A stretch of 47,400 nucleotides of DNA, from NCBI GenBank assembly GCA_021204845.1, contig JAJPYT010000197.1, positions 1 through 47,400 on the forward strand, in the 5' to 3' direction. Shown here piece by piece: positions 36,876-46,857 of the stretch (the stretch's first letter is position 1; the number at the start of each line of letters is the position of its first letter). The notes under the pieces were generated by a model. That model did no database searches. It saw nothing but the letters and a program-made list of their open reading frames with translations, and was not told the origin of the DNA. This DNA is from Prevotellaceae bacterium. Its GTDB lineage: Bacteria > Bacteroidota > Bacteroidia > Bacteroidales > Bacteroidaceae. Both the position numbers and the translations under genes were made by a program.

Positions 36876-38903
36876 TCACTTCCGCCCCCACTGCGGAGTC
36901 AGTTCCACAAGAATTTCGAAGTTGCGCCCAGCCATGGGGTGTGAGAGAACGGTAACGTATTCTGTATTAAGGAGATTGTTTATAGCTCCTTTTATGGAGG
37001 CGTGGAGCACTCGCCACTGGAACTGCTTCTCCAAGGTCACGTCGCTCATGTAGTAAGGCTTCAGACGACCTGTTATGTAGTCGGGTTCGTTGCTTGTGGT
37101 GGTGTAGCGCTCGCTGTAGTGCGTCCACGTGTATGCCACTGACCAGCTGCGCCACTTCAGGGTTGCGGAGACGTTGGCTGAGGTCTTTGGCACGTAGCAG
37201 AGTTGTTTGCCGTAAGAGGCATCGTTGCTGTTCGTCTTGCGCCCCTTGTTTATGGAGGGCGTGTAAGCATAATTGCCGCGCAAGAGGAGAGACCATTCTT
37301 TGCCCATCATTATTTCCGCCTCAGCCTCAGCCTCCAGTCCATAGTTATGCACTTTCTTCACGTTCGAGGGCTGCCAATAGCCCTTTGCGTTTGGTGTCCA
37401 CAGAATCCAGTCGGTGATGTGAGAGTCGAAGGCTGAGGCGTTGATGTGCAGGGAGTAGCGCGGCTTCCTTATTTGCATTTCCACTCCACCGTCGTAGCTG
37501 AAGCCCCGTTCTGGCTGTAGGTCGGGATTGCCGCCAGGCTGGAAGTAGAGGTCGCTCATGGTAGGATAGCGGTAGTTCCTTGCGATGGATGCCTTAAGTT
37601 TCAGATTCCAAGGCTTGTAGAGTACATAGTCGGCAAAGATGGCAGGTACAAGAGGCACGAAGTCTCTTTTGTAAACCTCCTCGCGCAAAATGGCGGAGAG
37701 GGAAAGACGCTCCACTGGTCGCCATTTGGCTGAGAGACTGAGATTATATTCCATCCGCCCGAGGTTGAAGTTGTCACCAATGTGAAAGGGGCTGCGGTCC
37801 CAGCTGCGCACGTGGTTATAATACATGGCGAGGGTAGCTGTGAGAAGCCAGTTTTCCCGAGGCATATAGTCAGCACCAGCCTGCATGAAGCCCGTGTTTG
37901 CCTTGCTGCGGCTGTGCGTTATGTCAGTATTTACTTCCTCGCGTGTTGTGAAATAGTCGTATGCTATGTCCTGGAATGTATAGCCTGCCTTCAGTTCCGA
38001 GCTCCAGTTGCTGCCCGTGTGAGACCAAGAGAGGGCGCTGTTGAGCGAGTTTTGTTGGTGCTCGTTTGTAAAGTCGTTTACGTCCTTGTAGTCAACGCTC
38101 AGGAATGGCAGTCCTCTGAGGCTGTAGCTGTACCAGATAGCGGCGCTTACTGTGTTTCCCCGTCCGTCGTTGTAATGCAAGTCCTGCATAGCGTTTACGT
38201 CGTGGAAGTATCCGCTTTTGTTCCGTTCCTTGGGGTGGTAGCTGCTTATTATATTGCCTTCCTCATCTCTTAGGTCCACCATTTTGTCGTAGTTCGTGTA
38301 ACGGAAATTATTTTTGCTGCTGCTGTACATTAGGCGTGTGCTCGAGCTCCAGTGCTTGTTGGCATAGTTAAGGCGCAGAAACTGGTCGTAAGTGGAGAAT
38401 GAGCCTATGCCTTGAACGTATTGTAGCCCCCAACCCTCTGTAGTTATTGGTCGTGTGCGCATCTCTATTGCACCGCCAAGTCCGCCTCCCACGGCTGTAA
38501 GAGACGATGCGCCATGCAGTAGTGTTACCTCATCCACAAAATATCCTGGTATATAAGATAGGTCCACCGTGCCCAGCATGGGAGAGTTAATCTTCATGCC
38601 GCTCCATGTCACCTGCGTGTGGCTGGGGCTTGTGCCGCGGAATTCAGCCGTGCTTTCGGTGGCGCGACCGTAGCTTTTAATGAAAAGGGTGGTGTGTTTC
38701 GTGAGAATGTCTGCCAGCGATTGTGAAACATTCTGGTGCAAAACGGTCGTGTCGAGCACCGTTTGTTGAAGGCCTGTATCTTTAAGTCTATGGGTGGAGT
38801 TTACTTCCACTTCCTCCATCTCTACCAGCTTCTGTGCGGCGGCAGACTGGCAAAAGAGCAGGAACAGAGGGCAGAGAAGAGGTGTTACTACTTGCCGCCA
38901 CAT
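36876..38903 (-). CDS. TonB-dependent outer-membrane receptor, BtuB-like (start adjusted)
   Basis: Plug-domain motif VLDTTVLHQNVSQSLADILTKHTTLFIKSYGRATESTAEFRGTSPSHTQVTWSGMKINSPM; C-terminal beta-barrel; likely start MWRQVVTPLLCPLFLLF about 16 codons into the tabulated ORF (38951). Confidence 0.85.
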   Translation of the reverse strand: MWRQVVTPLLCPLFLLFCQSAAAQKLVEMEEVEVNSTHRLKDTGLQQTVLDTTVLHQNVSQSLADILTKHTTLFIKSYGRATESTAEFRGTSPSHTQVTWSGMKINSPMLGTVDLSYIPGYFVDEVTLLHGASSLTAVGGGLGGAIEMRTRPITTEGWGLQYVQGIGSFSTYDQFLRLNYANKHWSSSTRLMYSSSKNNFRYTNYDKMVDLRDEEGNIISSYHPKERNKSGYFHDVNAMQDLHYNDGRGNTVSAAIWYSYSLRGLPFLSVDYKDVNDFTNEHQQNSLNSALSWSHTGSNWSSELKAGYTFQDIAYDYFTTREEVNTDITHSRSKANTGFMQAGADYMPRENWLLTATLAMYYNHVRSWDRSPFHIGDNFNLGRMEYNLSLSAKWRPVERLSLSAILREEVYKRDFVPLVPAIFADYVLYKPWNLKLKASIARNYRYPTMSDLYFQPGGNPDLQPERGFSYDGGVEMQIRKPRYSLHINASAFDSHITDWILWTPNAKGYWQPSNVKKVHNYGLEAEAEAEIMMGKEWSLLLRGNYAYTPSINKGRKTNSNDASYGKQLCYVPKTSANVSATLKWRSWSVAYTWTHYSERYTTTSNEPDYITGRLKPYYMSDVTLEKQFQWRVLHASIKGAINNLLNTEYVTVLSHPMAGRNFEILVELTPQWGRK

Positions 38904-40354
38904 CTTATGCTGTAAACCTCGGTGCTTATCTCCCCAAGGTTGGGGGTCCATCCGTTTTGGGCGGTCTGCACTTTCACGAAGTCGATGTATTGCAGATTTG
39001 CCTCTTCTCCATCGTAGGTACGTGCGTTGTGGATGCTGTAGCGCCCTGTGTCAGTGTAGTCAGAGCCCTTGTTGTCTGCGTAGCCCCAACTGTAAGCTGG
39101 CATATTGGATACACCTTTCTCGTAAGTGTGGTAGCTCACCAGGCGGCTGCCGAAGTAGGTGTGCTCTGTTCCTTCTATCCAGGACTGCCAATAATAATCT
39201 GAAGAATTCCAGTAGCTTAGGTATGGGATGTAGTCAGAATTGCCGTTGCAGTCTTTCCACACGGTGGCTGATTTTGTGCGTATTGGGCGGTAGTATGTGA
39301 TTGCATATTCCGTTTGCTCATTTGCGGTGCCATATTCCGAGCCTGCCAGTTCAAACCATTGGTCGTTTGGCAGTCCGTCGCCGTTGTCGTCTTGGCTCAC
39401 CCATATTATGCCTGGCTCGTTCTGGTAGTCGTAAGGATTGCCTGTAATTAATAGTTCCTCGCCTCCCTGTTCAGCCACGCTGTGGTCAAAGCCCGCAATC
39501 AGGTAGCCTCCTTGTCCGCCAAGGCTCACCATCCACTCGCGCTTTAGCAGAGCCAGCACCGTGTCTTGCGCTTGCTCTGCGGTGCAGTCGGATGGGAAGC
39601 GTTGACCTACCACAACGTAACCGTTCACCATGTGCCCAGGCGCAGGGGAGTAGTCATAAATTCTGTTCACGAGACTGTCACCTGTGCCTGCTCTGCGATA
39701 TGTGCCTTCGGGACCGCAAACGTTTATGCTGAATGTCTGAGAGCGTTGGCAGGTGTCGTTCACCATTGTCAGCCTAACCTCATGTTTCCCTTGGCTTTCA
39801 GCGTGGAAGAGGTATGCCACCTCCTCGCTAAGACCAGTCACCTCTTGCCCGTCGAGAGTCCACGTGTAGTGAGCATTTCCCTCGTTCTCAATGAAGTAGG
39901 CTTTCAGTTTCAAAGTTCTGCCTTGTGCCATATTCATCTCGGTCCAAGGGAAGCGCCAGCTGAATGTGGAGTCATTGTCAGGCACTTCGGGAATCTCGTT
40001 GTTTTCTGGCTCCAGCACTGTCACTTTCACCTCGTCCTCGGCATAGCCGTAAGAGTTCGTTACTCGAAGACGAATGTAGTATGTGCCAGCTTCCTGGCGC
40101 ACGAAGGTATAGCTGTCTCCCGTGGCAAGTATGCTGCCGTCGTCTGCTGTCCAGATTATTTGTGTCTTATCGTCAGTGTTTTCCAATGTGGGCACAAGGG
40201 TCAGTGCCTCGCCAGTGTAAGTCTGGTAGCGGGCGGAGCTAACATCCCACGATATTTGGGGCAGCAACTGTGCAGAAACCTCCTCATCGTCGCTCTTGCA
40301 GGAGCAGAGGAGGCACAGAGCCAAGGCAAATAAAGGAAGCAGACGCTTAATCAT
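38888..40354 (-). CDS. PKD/Ig-like-domain surface lipoprotein of the cobamide operon
   Basis: Lipobox ALCLLCSC; PKD-like GSILATGDSYTFVRQEAGTYYIRLRVTNSYGYAEDEVKVTV. Confidence 0.82.
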   Translation of the reverse strand: MIKRLLPLFALALCLLCSCKSDDEEVSAQLLPQISWDVSSARYQTYTGEALTLVPTLENTDDKTQIIWTADDGSILATGDSYTFVRQEAGTYYIRLRVTNSYGYAEDEVKVTVLEPENNEIPEVPDNDSTFSWRFPWTEMNMAQGRTLKLKAYFIENEGNAHYTWTLDGQEVTGLSEEVAYLFHAESQGKHEVRLTMVNDTCQRSQTFSINVCGPEGTYRRAGTGDSLVNRIYDYSPAPGHMVNGYVVVGQRFPSDCTAEQAQDTVLALLKREWMVSLGGQGGYLIAGFDHSVAEQGGEELLITGNPYDYQNEPGIIWVSQDDNGDGLPNDQWFELAGSEYGTANEQTEYAITYYRPIRTKSATVWKDCNGNSDYIPYLSYWNSSDYYWQSWIEGTEHTYFGSRLVSYHTYEKGVSNMPAYSWGYADNKGSDYTDTGRYSIHNARTYDGEEANLQYIDFVKVQTAQNGWTPNLGEISTEVYSIRCGGK

Positions 40355-41466
40355 TTGAAGGCGAATCCGTTAGGGTTAATGCCGACACGAAAGCTGTCCG
40401 TCAGACTGCCCTCTGCCGTATATCTGTAAACCGTGCCGCTCTGCATGTAGTCCACCGCGTCACCCACGTAAATGTCTCCATTGTGAGGGTCCACTCCTAT
40501 GCCGTAGAGCTTGTGGCGAGTGCCGTCCTCGTCAGTTGGCGCCCCAATGAAGGGTCTCACTGGCGGATGGCTCTCCGTTATTCCCATGCGGTAGATGTCG
40601 TTGTTCAGTATGTAGAGGTAGCTGCCTGTCGCGTCAAGCGCCAGTTCTACGCTCGCCTCGTCGGTATCCATTTCCCAGTCGTCTTCTATTACCCACGTTT
40701 CCGCATCTATGCGGTAAAGGTGCGGAACGTCATTTTGGAAGGTCTCATGTTCGGTGCCGTAGCCCCCGTCGGTTATTACCCACAGCTTGCCACGGCTGTC
40801 CAACACCATGCGCTTCGGTTGCCAGCTGGAGAGCGTGATGCTGTCGCAAACGGCATCCTTCTCAGTATCAATCACTAAAATGCTGCGGCTGTAGCACCAG
40901 CAGTTGGCAAACACATACTTGCCCCACTGCACCAACTGCTCCGTGGAACTGTAGCCATAGGCTGTCGGTTGCCCTGTCGGTATGCTCCCGATATAGGCGT
41001 AAGTCTGTGGGTTAAAGATAGTTATGTAAGGAGCGTAAAGGTCAGTTACGTAGGCTTTCGTTTGGCTCACTGGCAGCATATAGCGAGGATTAGTCATGTG
41101 TTCCGTGTCGCCTGTGGTCAATTGCCCTCGCACTCGGAAGGTTTCAGCGTCCATGCCCCAGATTATTCCGCTGTTCTCCACCGTTATGTAAGCCACTCCT
41201 TCGCTCAGCACTATAGCTTGCCCCGTGTCGCCCAACTTGCGGTCGTTGGCTCGGCGGAACACTCCGTTCTCCACCGTCCGCGTTTCGGGGTCATAGTAGC
41301 TCAGGCTTGCGTTTCCGCTTTGATAGTTGCCCTCGCAGAGCACGAACACTCCCTGCCCTTCCTCCAGAAAGACCGCTTCCTCAGAGCCATCATAGCTGGA
41401 GCAAGCTGCCAGACCCAAGAGAGCCAGAGCGGCGCAAATATTTGGCAGAGAGCCTTTAAGCGTCAT
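40351..41466 (-). CDS. YncE-like beta-propeller surface lipoprotein (BtuG-like)
   Basis: Lipobox LALLGLAACSS; repeated propeller blades (GQGVFVLCEGNYQSGNASLSYYDPETR, AYVTDLYAPYITIFNPQT); operon and riboswitch context. Confidence 0.82.
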   Translation of the reverse strand: MTLKGSLPNICAALALLGLAACSSYDGSEEAVFLEEGQGVFVLCEGNYQSGNASLSYYDPETRTVENGVFRRANDRKLGDTGQAIVLSEGVAYITVENSGIIWGMDAETFRVRGQLTTGDTEHMTNPRYMLPVSQTKAYVTDLYAPYITIFNPQTYAYIGSIPTGQPTAYGYSSTEQLVQWGKYVFANCWCYSRSILVIDTEKDAVCDSITLSSWQPKRMVLDSRGKLWVITDGGYGTEHETFQNDVPHLYRIDAETWVIEDDWEMDTDEASVELALDATGSYLYILNNDIYRMGITESHPPVRPFIGAPTDEDGTRHKLYGIGVDPHNGDIYVGDAVDYMQSGTVYRYTAEGSLTDSFRVGINPNGFAFK

Positions 41467-41484
41467 GGTTTCCTTACAAGTTGG

Positions 41485-42222
41485 TTATCTCCCTACAACC
41501 ACGTTGTCGAAAGCGAAGTAGGCAGGAGTGTTAAGCCCCCAGTCGCCGCTGTCGCTGCCATCCATTGAGAAGAAGAGGCTCGTGACCTTGCCAAGCTGGC
41601 TGAGGTCCACAGTCTTCCACATTTGCACTATGTCTCCGTCACGTGCGAAGTCCATGTCTAATGTAGCTCCCGTGTCGGCTGTTATTGTCAGGGTCATGTA
41701 GCTTCCCTCCTCTGTCAGTGCAGAGGCGTAATCGCTGCCATATAGCTCTATGCCAAGGAGATAGGTAGTTGGGCAAATCTGCATGCTCTTTATCTCACGT
41801 GCCACTCCGTCGCTGAAGGTCACGGTGGCTGGGCAGTAGGCTATCACGAAGTTCTGGCTGCCGTTGCTCACAGGCACGCTCAGCTGATAGTCGTATGTGC
41901 TGTGCTCTGCCGTGAGGGCGTCTATGTAGTTAGATATTGCCGTGCCTCCTTCCGAGAAGCCGTAGTAGCCGCCCCACGAGTTGGTCATTCCGCCTTGCAG
42001 CGAGGTCTCCTCGTCTGTCCAGCTATACTGGTTCGCGTTTGGACCATAGAGCAGTTCGCCGTTATATTGTTCGCTGTCTATCAGGCTGTCCCAGTGGCTG
42101 CCCTCGAAGGTGATGGTAGTGTAGTTGTCGCTCTCTTCCGCTTCATCGTCGTCGCTGCACGATGTCACTGCCCAGCCAGTGCCTAAAAGCATCAGCAGAG
42201 CCATAAATTTGATTGTCTTCAT
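41485..42222 (-). CDS. DUF4465-like surface lipoprotein (BtuH-like)
   Basis: Lipobox GTGWAVTSCSDDD; MTNSWGGYYGFSEGGTAISNYID; C-terminal LNTPAYFAFDNVVV; first gene behind the cobalamin riboswitch. Confidence 0.8.
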   Translation of the reverse strand: MKTIKFMALLMLLGTGWAVTSCSDDDEAEESDNYTTITFEGSHWDSLIDSEQYNGELLYGPNANQYSWTDEETSLQGGMTNSWGGYYGFSEGGTAISNYIDALTAEHSTYDYQLSVPVSNGSQNFVIAYCPATVTFSDGVAREIKSMQICPTTYLLGIELYGSDYASALTEEGSYMTLTITADTGATLDMDFARDGDIVQMWKTVDLSQLGKVTSLFFSMDGSDSGDWGLNTPAYFAFDNVVVGR

Positions 42223-42269
42223 TCGTATGTTGTTAAGTTAAACACGTTCTCCTCGGTTCGTGATACCCT

Positions 42270-42395
42270 TTTGTGCGGCAGTCTGGCTGGGAGGTATTCT
42301 GGCTTGTCCTCCTCGCACAGGGAGGCTTACAGTTGCGGGACAGCTGGAGCTTTTCACTCTCGTTCCCCTCTGGTCAGATTCGTATTGCGAAGTTA
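42270..42395 (-). promoter_or_regulatory. Cobalamin (adenosylcobalamin-class) riboswitch
   Basis: Minus strand: GGGGAACGAGAGTGAAAAGCTCCAGCTGTCCCGCAACTGTAAGCC...AAGCCAGAATACCT, the conserved core and B12 box; boundaries approximate. Confidence 0.9.
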
Positions 42396-42583
42396 GCTAT
42401 ACTTTCTGATATAGAGAAAATTTTCCCTTTCTTTTTTCCATTGGTTTCGGATAAATGTTGAAAGGGGAAAGAAAACATCTATTATTTTTTATGGGAATCC
42501 ATTGCGACTTCGCCAAACTACAGCCGTTATTTTCAGAATGACCCAGTGCGCCATTCGGGAACTGACGTACGTCATTGGGCAAA

Positions 42584-43585
42584 TTATTCAGTCTCTCTCT
42601 GGCAAAGGCGAGGCAGAATATCGTTGTCCATTATATGGAATATATCGGTCACAGTGTCGGCTCGCAAGAGGCGGATGCGAGTGTCGCGGAAATCGGGTAT
42701 GCCCTTGAACAGAGGGGTGGAGGCAAGGTGGCGGCGCACGTGGAGAATGCCGCGTCGCTCGTCGAGCTGGGAGACGCTGGTGAGTACCTGTCGCTTCAGC
42801 AGTGCCAACTGCTCTCTGACGGTGAGGGGAGGCAGGGCAGTGCCGTCGAGCAAGGAGCGAATCTCACGGAATATCCATGGGCGGCCAAAAGAGGCACGTC
42901 CCACCATGACGGCATCCACCCCATAGCATCGGAAACACTCCTCTGCCCGTTCAGCGGAAGTGATGTCGCCGTTGCCTATTATCGGGATGTGGATGTGTGG
43001 ATTTTCCTTCACACGCCCTATGAGAGTCCAGTCCGCCTCGCCCGAATACATCTGAGCGCGTGTGCGGCCGTGTATGGTAAGAGCCTGTATGCCACACTCT
43101 TGAAGCCGCTCGGCAAGGTCTTCTATTATCAGGTGGTTGGCATCCCAGCCGAGGCGTGTCTTAGCGGTGACTGGCGTAGATGGCACAGCCTGCACTACGG
43201 CACGGGTAATTTCCTCCATGAGGGGAACGTTTTGCAACAGCCCCGCTCCTGCTCCCTTGCCGGCTATCTTGCGCACGGGGCATCCGAAATTGAGGTCTAT
43301 CACGTCGGGGTGAGCCTCCTGGCAGGCTATGCGCGCAGCCTCTGCCATGGCATCGGGGAAGCGGCCGTAAATCTGAATGGCGACGGGGCGTTCCTCATCG
43401 CTCACCTGAAGTTTCTGGAAACTGCGGCTAACCTGGCGCACGAGAGCGTCGCTCGCCACAAACTCGCTGTAGACCATGCTGGCTCCCATCTCGCGGCAGA
43501 GAGTGCGGAAACCCATGTCGGTGACATCCTCCATGGGGGCGAGGAAGACGGGGCGGGGACCAAACTCTACGTTGCCTATCTTCAT
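42584..43585 (-). CDS. dusB: tRNA-dihydrouridine synthase
   Basis: VFLAPMEDVTDMGFRTLCREMGAS; DLNFGCPVRKIAGKGAGAGLLQ; HGRTRAQMYSGEADW; IIGNGDI. Confidence 0.94.
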   Translation of the reverse strand: MKIGNVEFGPRPVFLAPMEDVTDMGFRTLCREMGASMVYSEFVASDALVRQVSRSFQKLQVSDEERPVAIQIYGRFPDAMAEAARIACQEAHPDVIDLNFGCPVRKIAGKGAGAGLLQNVPLMEEITRAVVQAVPSTPVTAKTRLGWDANHLIIEDLAERLQECGIQALTIHGRTRAQMYSGEADWTLIGRVKENPHIHIPIIGNGDITSAERAEECFRCYGVDAVMVGRASFGRPWIFREIRSLLDGTALPPLTVREQLALLKRQVLTSVSQLDERRGILHVRRHLASTPLFKGIPDFRDTRIRLLRADTVTDIFHIMDNDILPRLCQRETE

Positions 43586-44004
43586 GCGCCCTTAGCCTGG
43601 AACGCCAAAGCGTAAAGCTTCATTTGCCCCAGCATGGCCAGCAAGCCGTTGCTGCGGGTGGGGGAAAGGTGGTCGCGAAGACCTATGGCATTGATGAAAT
43701 AAAGGTCGGCTGAGAGAATGTCGGCTGGGGTCTGACCGTCGAGAACACGCACCAATAGAGCCACTATTCCCTTGACTATCAAAGCGTCCGACTCGGCACG
43801 GAAGTGCACACGCCCGTCCTTTAGCTCTGCCCAGAGCCACACGCGGCTTTGGCAACCGTCTATGAGGTTTTGCTCCGTCTTATACTCGTCGGGGAGAGCA
43901 GGTTGCTCGTTTCCCATGTCTATGAGCATTTGGTAGCGGTCCATCCAGTCGTCGAAGTCGCTGAACTCGCTTATTATCTCCTCTTGAATCTCGTTTATGG
44001 TCAT
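43582..44004 (-). CDS. sufE: SufE-family Fe-S assembly protein
   Basis: NLIDGCQSRVWL catalytic-Cys region; GLRDHLSPTRSNGLLAM C-terminus. Confidence 0.93.
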   Translation of the reverse strand: MTINEIQEEIISEFSDFDDWMDRYQMLIDMGNEQPALPDEYKTEQNLIDGCQSRVWLWAELKDGRVHFRAESDALIVKGIVALLVRVLDGQTPADILSADLYFINAIGLRDHLSPTRSNGLLAMLGQMKLYALAFQAKGA

Positions 44005-44009
44005 ATAGC

Positions 44010-45014
44010 TTAATTGTCGTTATAAATAAGTTGCAGCACGCTTTGCCCTACAGCCTCCAGCACTGAGGGGTCTATATTTTCTGGCGTGTCGGCGAGAGTG
44101 TGCCACGTGGGACCGAAGCAGCTGGGGCCGTCCTCGTGGTAAGGCACTATGTCTATGCAGGGAATTTGCGCTATGCGGTTGACCGGCACGTGGTCGTCAG
44201 TTATGAATCCTCCGTCTCTCAGGGGAAAATAATGTCCGTAGCCTAACTGAGCCGCGAGATGCCATAGCATTTGCACCACGGGCTCGGCATACTGCTTGGA
44301 GATGCCCTCCATGGAGAAAGTGCTGCCGCGGCCGCCCACCATGTCGAAGAGAATGCCGTAACGGGCGCGGTAATTGTTCTGAGCCGCCTGAGCTGCCCAA
44401 TACGAGGAGCCAAGGCACCACGTGGAGCCAGTGTCTACGGAGTCTACCTCTGCCCACTGGGGGCAACCGGCATCCTCCACATCGAAGCAGACGAAATCGA
44501 GCCCCGTGGGAAGCGAGACGTCAAACTGGGAGATGGCACGGGCAATCTCCAGCATCAGCGCCACTCCGCTGGCTCCGTCGTTTGCCGCTGGCACGGGGCT
44601 GTGGTGGTTTGCCTCGTCGGGGTCGTTGTCTGCCCAAGGGCGGCTGTCCCAGTGGGCGCAAAGGAGTATGCGGTCCTTCTTGTCGGGAGAGAGGCTGGCT
44701 ATAATATTGTTGCAAGGAGCGGTGGTGCCGTCGTAGAGCGTTACGGTGGTCTGCTGCCCGCGCACCTCACAGCCAACCGCCTGGAAGGCTGCCACAATCC
44801 ACTCTCCGCACCGTTGCCAAGCCTCCGAGCCTGGCACGCGGGGACCGAACTGGCACTGCGCCACTATGCTGCGCATGGCGCTGTCTGCCTGGAACGCTGG
44901 GCAAGGGCTGAGACTTATGGTGTCGGGACGTGATACGCCGCTGTCGGTGCGGTGGCCACATGAACAGAGCGTAAAGGCTGTGGTTGCCAGTAGGGTAGTG
45001 AGAGCGTATTTCAT
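44010..45014 (-). CDS. M28-family peptidase / glutaminyl-peptide cyclotransferase-like lipoprotein
   Basis: Lipobox TTAFTLCSC; LLCAHWDSRPWADNDP; PAANDGASGVALMLEIAR; VCFDVEDAG. Confidence 0.9.
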   Translation of the reverse strand: MKYALTTLLATTAFTLCSCGHRTDSGVSRPDTISLSPCPAFQADSAMRSIVAQCQFGPRVPGSEAWQRCGEWIVAAFQAVGCEVRGQQTTVTLYDGTTAPCNNIIASLSPDKKDRILLCAHWDSRPWADNDPDEANHHSPVPAANDGASGVALMLEIARAISQFDVSLPTGLDFVCFDVEDAGCPQWAEVDSVDTGSTWCLGSSYWAAQAAQNNYRARYGILFDMVGGRGSTFSMEGISKQYAEPVVQMLWHLAAQLGYGHYFPLRDGGFITDDHVPVNRIAQIPCIDIVPYHEDGPSCFGPTWHTLADTPENIDPSVLEAVGQSVLQLIYNDN

Positions 45015-45060
45015 AACTTGTTCCTCTTTCTTAATTTATTTAGATAACAGTGTGTGGGGG

Positions 45061-46821
45061 TTAACTTTGTGTTTCGTTGTGGGGCGAGCCGGTCGCCTGG
45101 CACAGGCTCATGAGGCGCAGGAAATTGCCGCCCCAGAGAAGTCGCAGGTCTGCCTCGCTATATCGCTCACGCAAGAGACGGCGTGTGAGATTGATTACCT
45201 CGGCCGCATTAGCCACTCCTGGCACTCCCCCGTCACCGTCGAAATCCGTGCCTATTCCCACGTGTTGTATGCCCATCACGGAGACGGCGTGGTTGATGTG
45301 CTCGATTGCGTCGAGTATGGAGGCGTTGCCTCCCCCCCGGAGGAAACCGTCGTAGAGGGTGACTTGCATCACTCCCCCTCGCCGTGCGAGAGCTTGCATC
45401 TGCTCATCGGTGAGATTGCGCGGATGGTCGCAGAGGGCGCGGCAACTGCTGTGGCTGCACACTATGGGTGTGGAGGAAAGCTCCAGCGCCTGCCAAAACG
45501 AGGTTTCGGCAGCGTGGCTGAGGTCAACCATCATGCCAGTGCGGTTCAGCTCCCTTACCACCTCGCGGCCGAAAGGGCTAAGCCCGCCATGCTCGCCCTG
45601 CCCGCGTGCTGAGTCGCAAATGTCGTTGTCGCCATTGTGGCAGAGGGTCATATATACCACGCCACGGCGGCGGAAATGCTCTATCTGTGACAAATCCTTG
45701 CCTATGGCGTATCCGTTTTCTATGCCAAGGAATATGGCTTTCTTTCCCTCGCGCTTCAGACGGGGGAGGTCTTCGGGTTTCAGGGCAATGTCCACGAGAG
45801 TGCAATTGTCTGCCACCAGGCGTTCTATTTGGCCCAGTATGCGGTCAGTCTTTGCTGTTGTGGCAATGAGGGTTTCTGGGTCTCGCTCTCCCTGAGGCAG
45901 GTAAGCCACCATTACGGCAGAGTCGAGATGACCAAGACACATGCGGGGCAGGGTGGTGAGCCGTTCCTCCGAAGTGCCGAACTTCATTGGCGTGTCGCAG
46001 TGCGAGTCGAGCGTGAGTATGCGGTCGTGTAGGGACACCGCCTCGCGGAAGCTGGCAGCCTCGCCAGTGAGCCACGAGAAAAGTGGCATCATGGAAGTGT
46101 CGCCGCGCAAGATGAAGCATTCGGGATGCCACTGCACACCTAAGATGCTCTTATGTTCCGAACTCTCCACAGCCTCAATTACCCCGTCGGGCGCTATGGC
46201 TGAGACACGTAGATGAGGTCCCGGCTGGCTCACTGCCTGGTGGTGGAAAGAGTTTACTGCCACACGTTCCTGCCCCAAGATGGAGCGGAGCAGGCTTCCC
46301 TCGCAAAGGCTGACGGTGTGGGAGGCGTAAGTGCGCGGCTCGTCCTGGCTGTGTTTCAGCAGTTTTGCCTCTGGCAGCCCCTCTGCGATGTCCTGATGAA
46401 CCGCTCCGCCAAGGGCTGCCGCAAGCATCTGAACGCCACGGCACACAGCCAATATGGGCAGCTGAAAGTCGAAAGCAAGGCGGATGAGCAGCAATTCCCC
46501 CTTGTCACGCTCTGGAGTGATGGAGTGCAGGGCAGGCGAGGGCTCCTCGCCAAGGAATAGCGGGTTGAGGTCTACACCGCCAGAAAGCAAGAGCCCGTCC
46601 ACTCGTGACAGGGTGGAAAGGATGGCTTTGCGGTCCTCGTGAGGAGGAATGACGAGAGGCACGCCCCCAGCCTCCAGAACGGAGCGGTAGTAGCCCTCAG
46701 CCAACTCGCAGCCGCGCTCGCCAAAGTTGCCCGTGATTCCTATCACAGGTTGGCGCCCCAGTGCGGGTATGGCATGGTGCATTTCCGCATACGCCGCTTT
46801 CCAGTCGTAGTAGTCACTCAT
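45061..46821 (-). CDS. Fusion of a class I GATase/gamma-glutamyl hydrolase (peptidase C26) and M19 membrane dipeptidase
   Basis: N-terminal PVIGITGNF, GLLLSGGVDLNP, ILAVCRGVQMLAAALGG, VQWHPE; C-terminal TLDSHCDTP, VDLSHAAE, CSHSSCRALCDHPRNLTDEQ, GIGTDFDG. Confidence 0.93.
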   Translation of the reverse strand: MSDYYDWKAAYAEMHHAIPALGRQPVIGITGNFGERGCELAEGYYRSVLEAGGVPLVIPPHEDRKAILSTLSRVDGLLLSGGVDLNPLFLGEEPSPALHSITPERDKGELLLIRLAFDFQLPILAVCRGVQMLAAALGGAVHQDIAEGLPEAKLLKHSQDEPRTYASHTVSLCEGSLLRSILGQERVAVNSFHHQAVSQPGPHLRVSAIAPDGVIEAVESSEHKSILGVQWHPECFILRGDTSMMPLFSWLTGEAASFREAVSLHDRILTLDSHCDTPMKFGTSEERLTTLPRMCLGHLDSAVMVAYLPQGERDPETLIATTAKTDRILGQIERLVADNCTLVDIALKPEDLPRLKREGKKAIFLGIENGYAIGKDLSQIEHFRRRGVVYMTLCHNGDNDICDSARGQGEHGGLSPFGREVVRELNRTGMMVDLSHAAETSFWQALELSSTPIVCSHSSCRALCDHPRNLTDEQMQALARRGGVMQVTLYDGFLRGGGNASILDAIEHINHAVSVMGIQHVGIGTDFDGDGGVPGVANAAEVINLTRRLLRERYSEADLRLLWGGNFLRLMSLCQATGSPHNETQS

Positions 46822-46857
46822 GGCAGGCAGTCTGGGTGGGCGTCCCTTTCGGGCAGC

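Noticed and set aside
42575-43615. 346-aa plus-strand ORF opposite dusB
   Set aside because: Antisense of a well-supported DusB gene on the minus strand.
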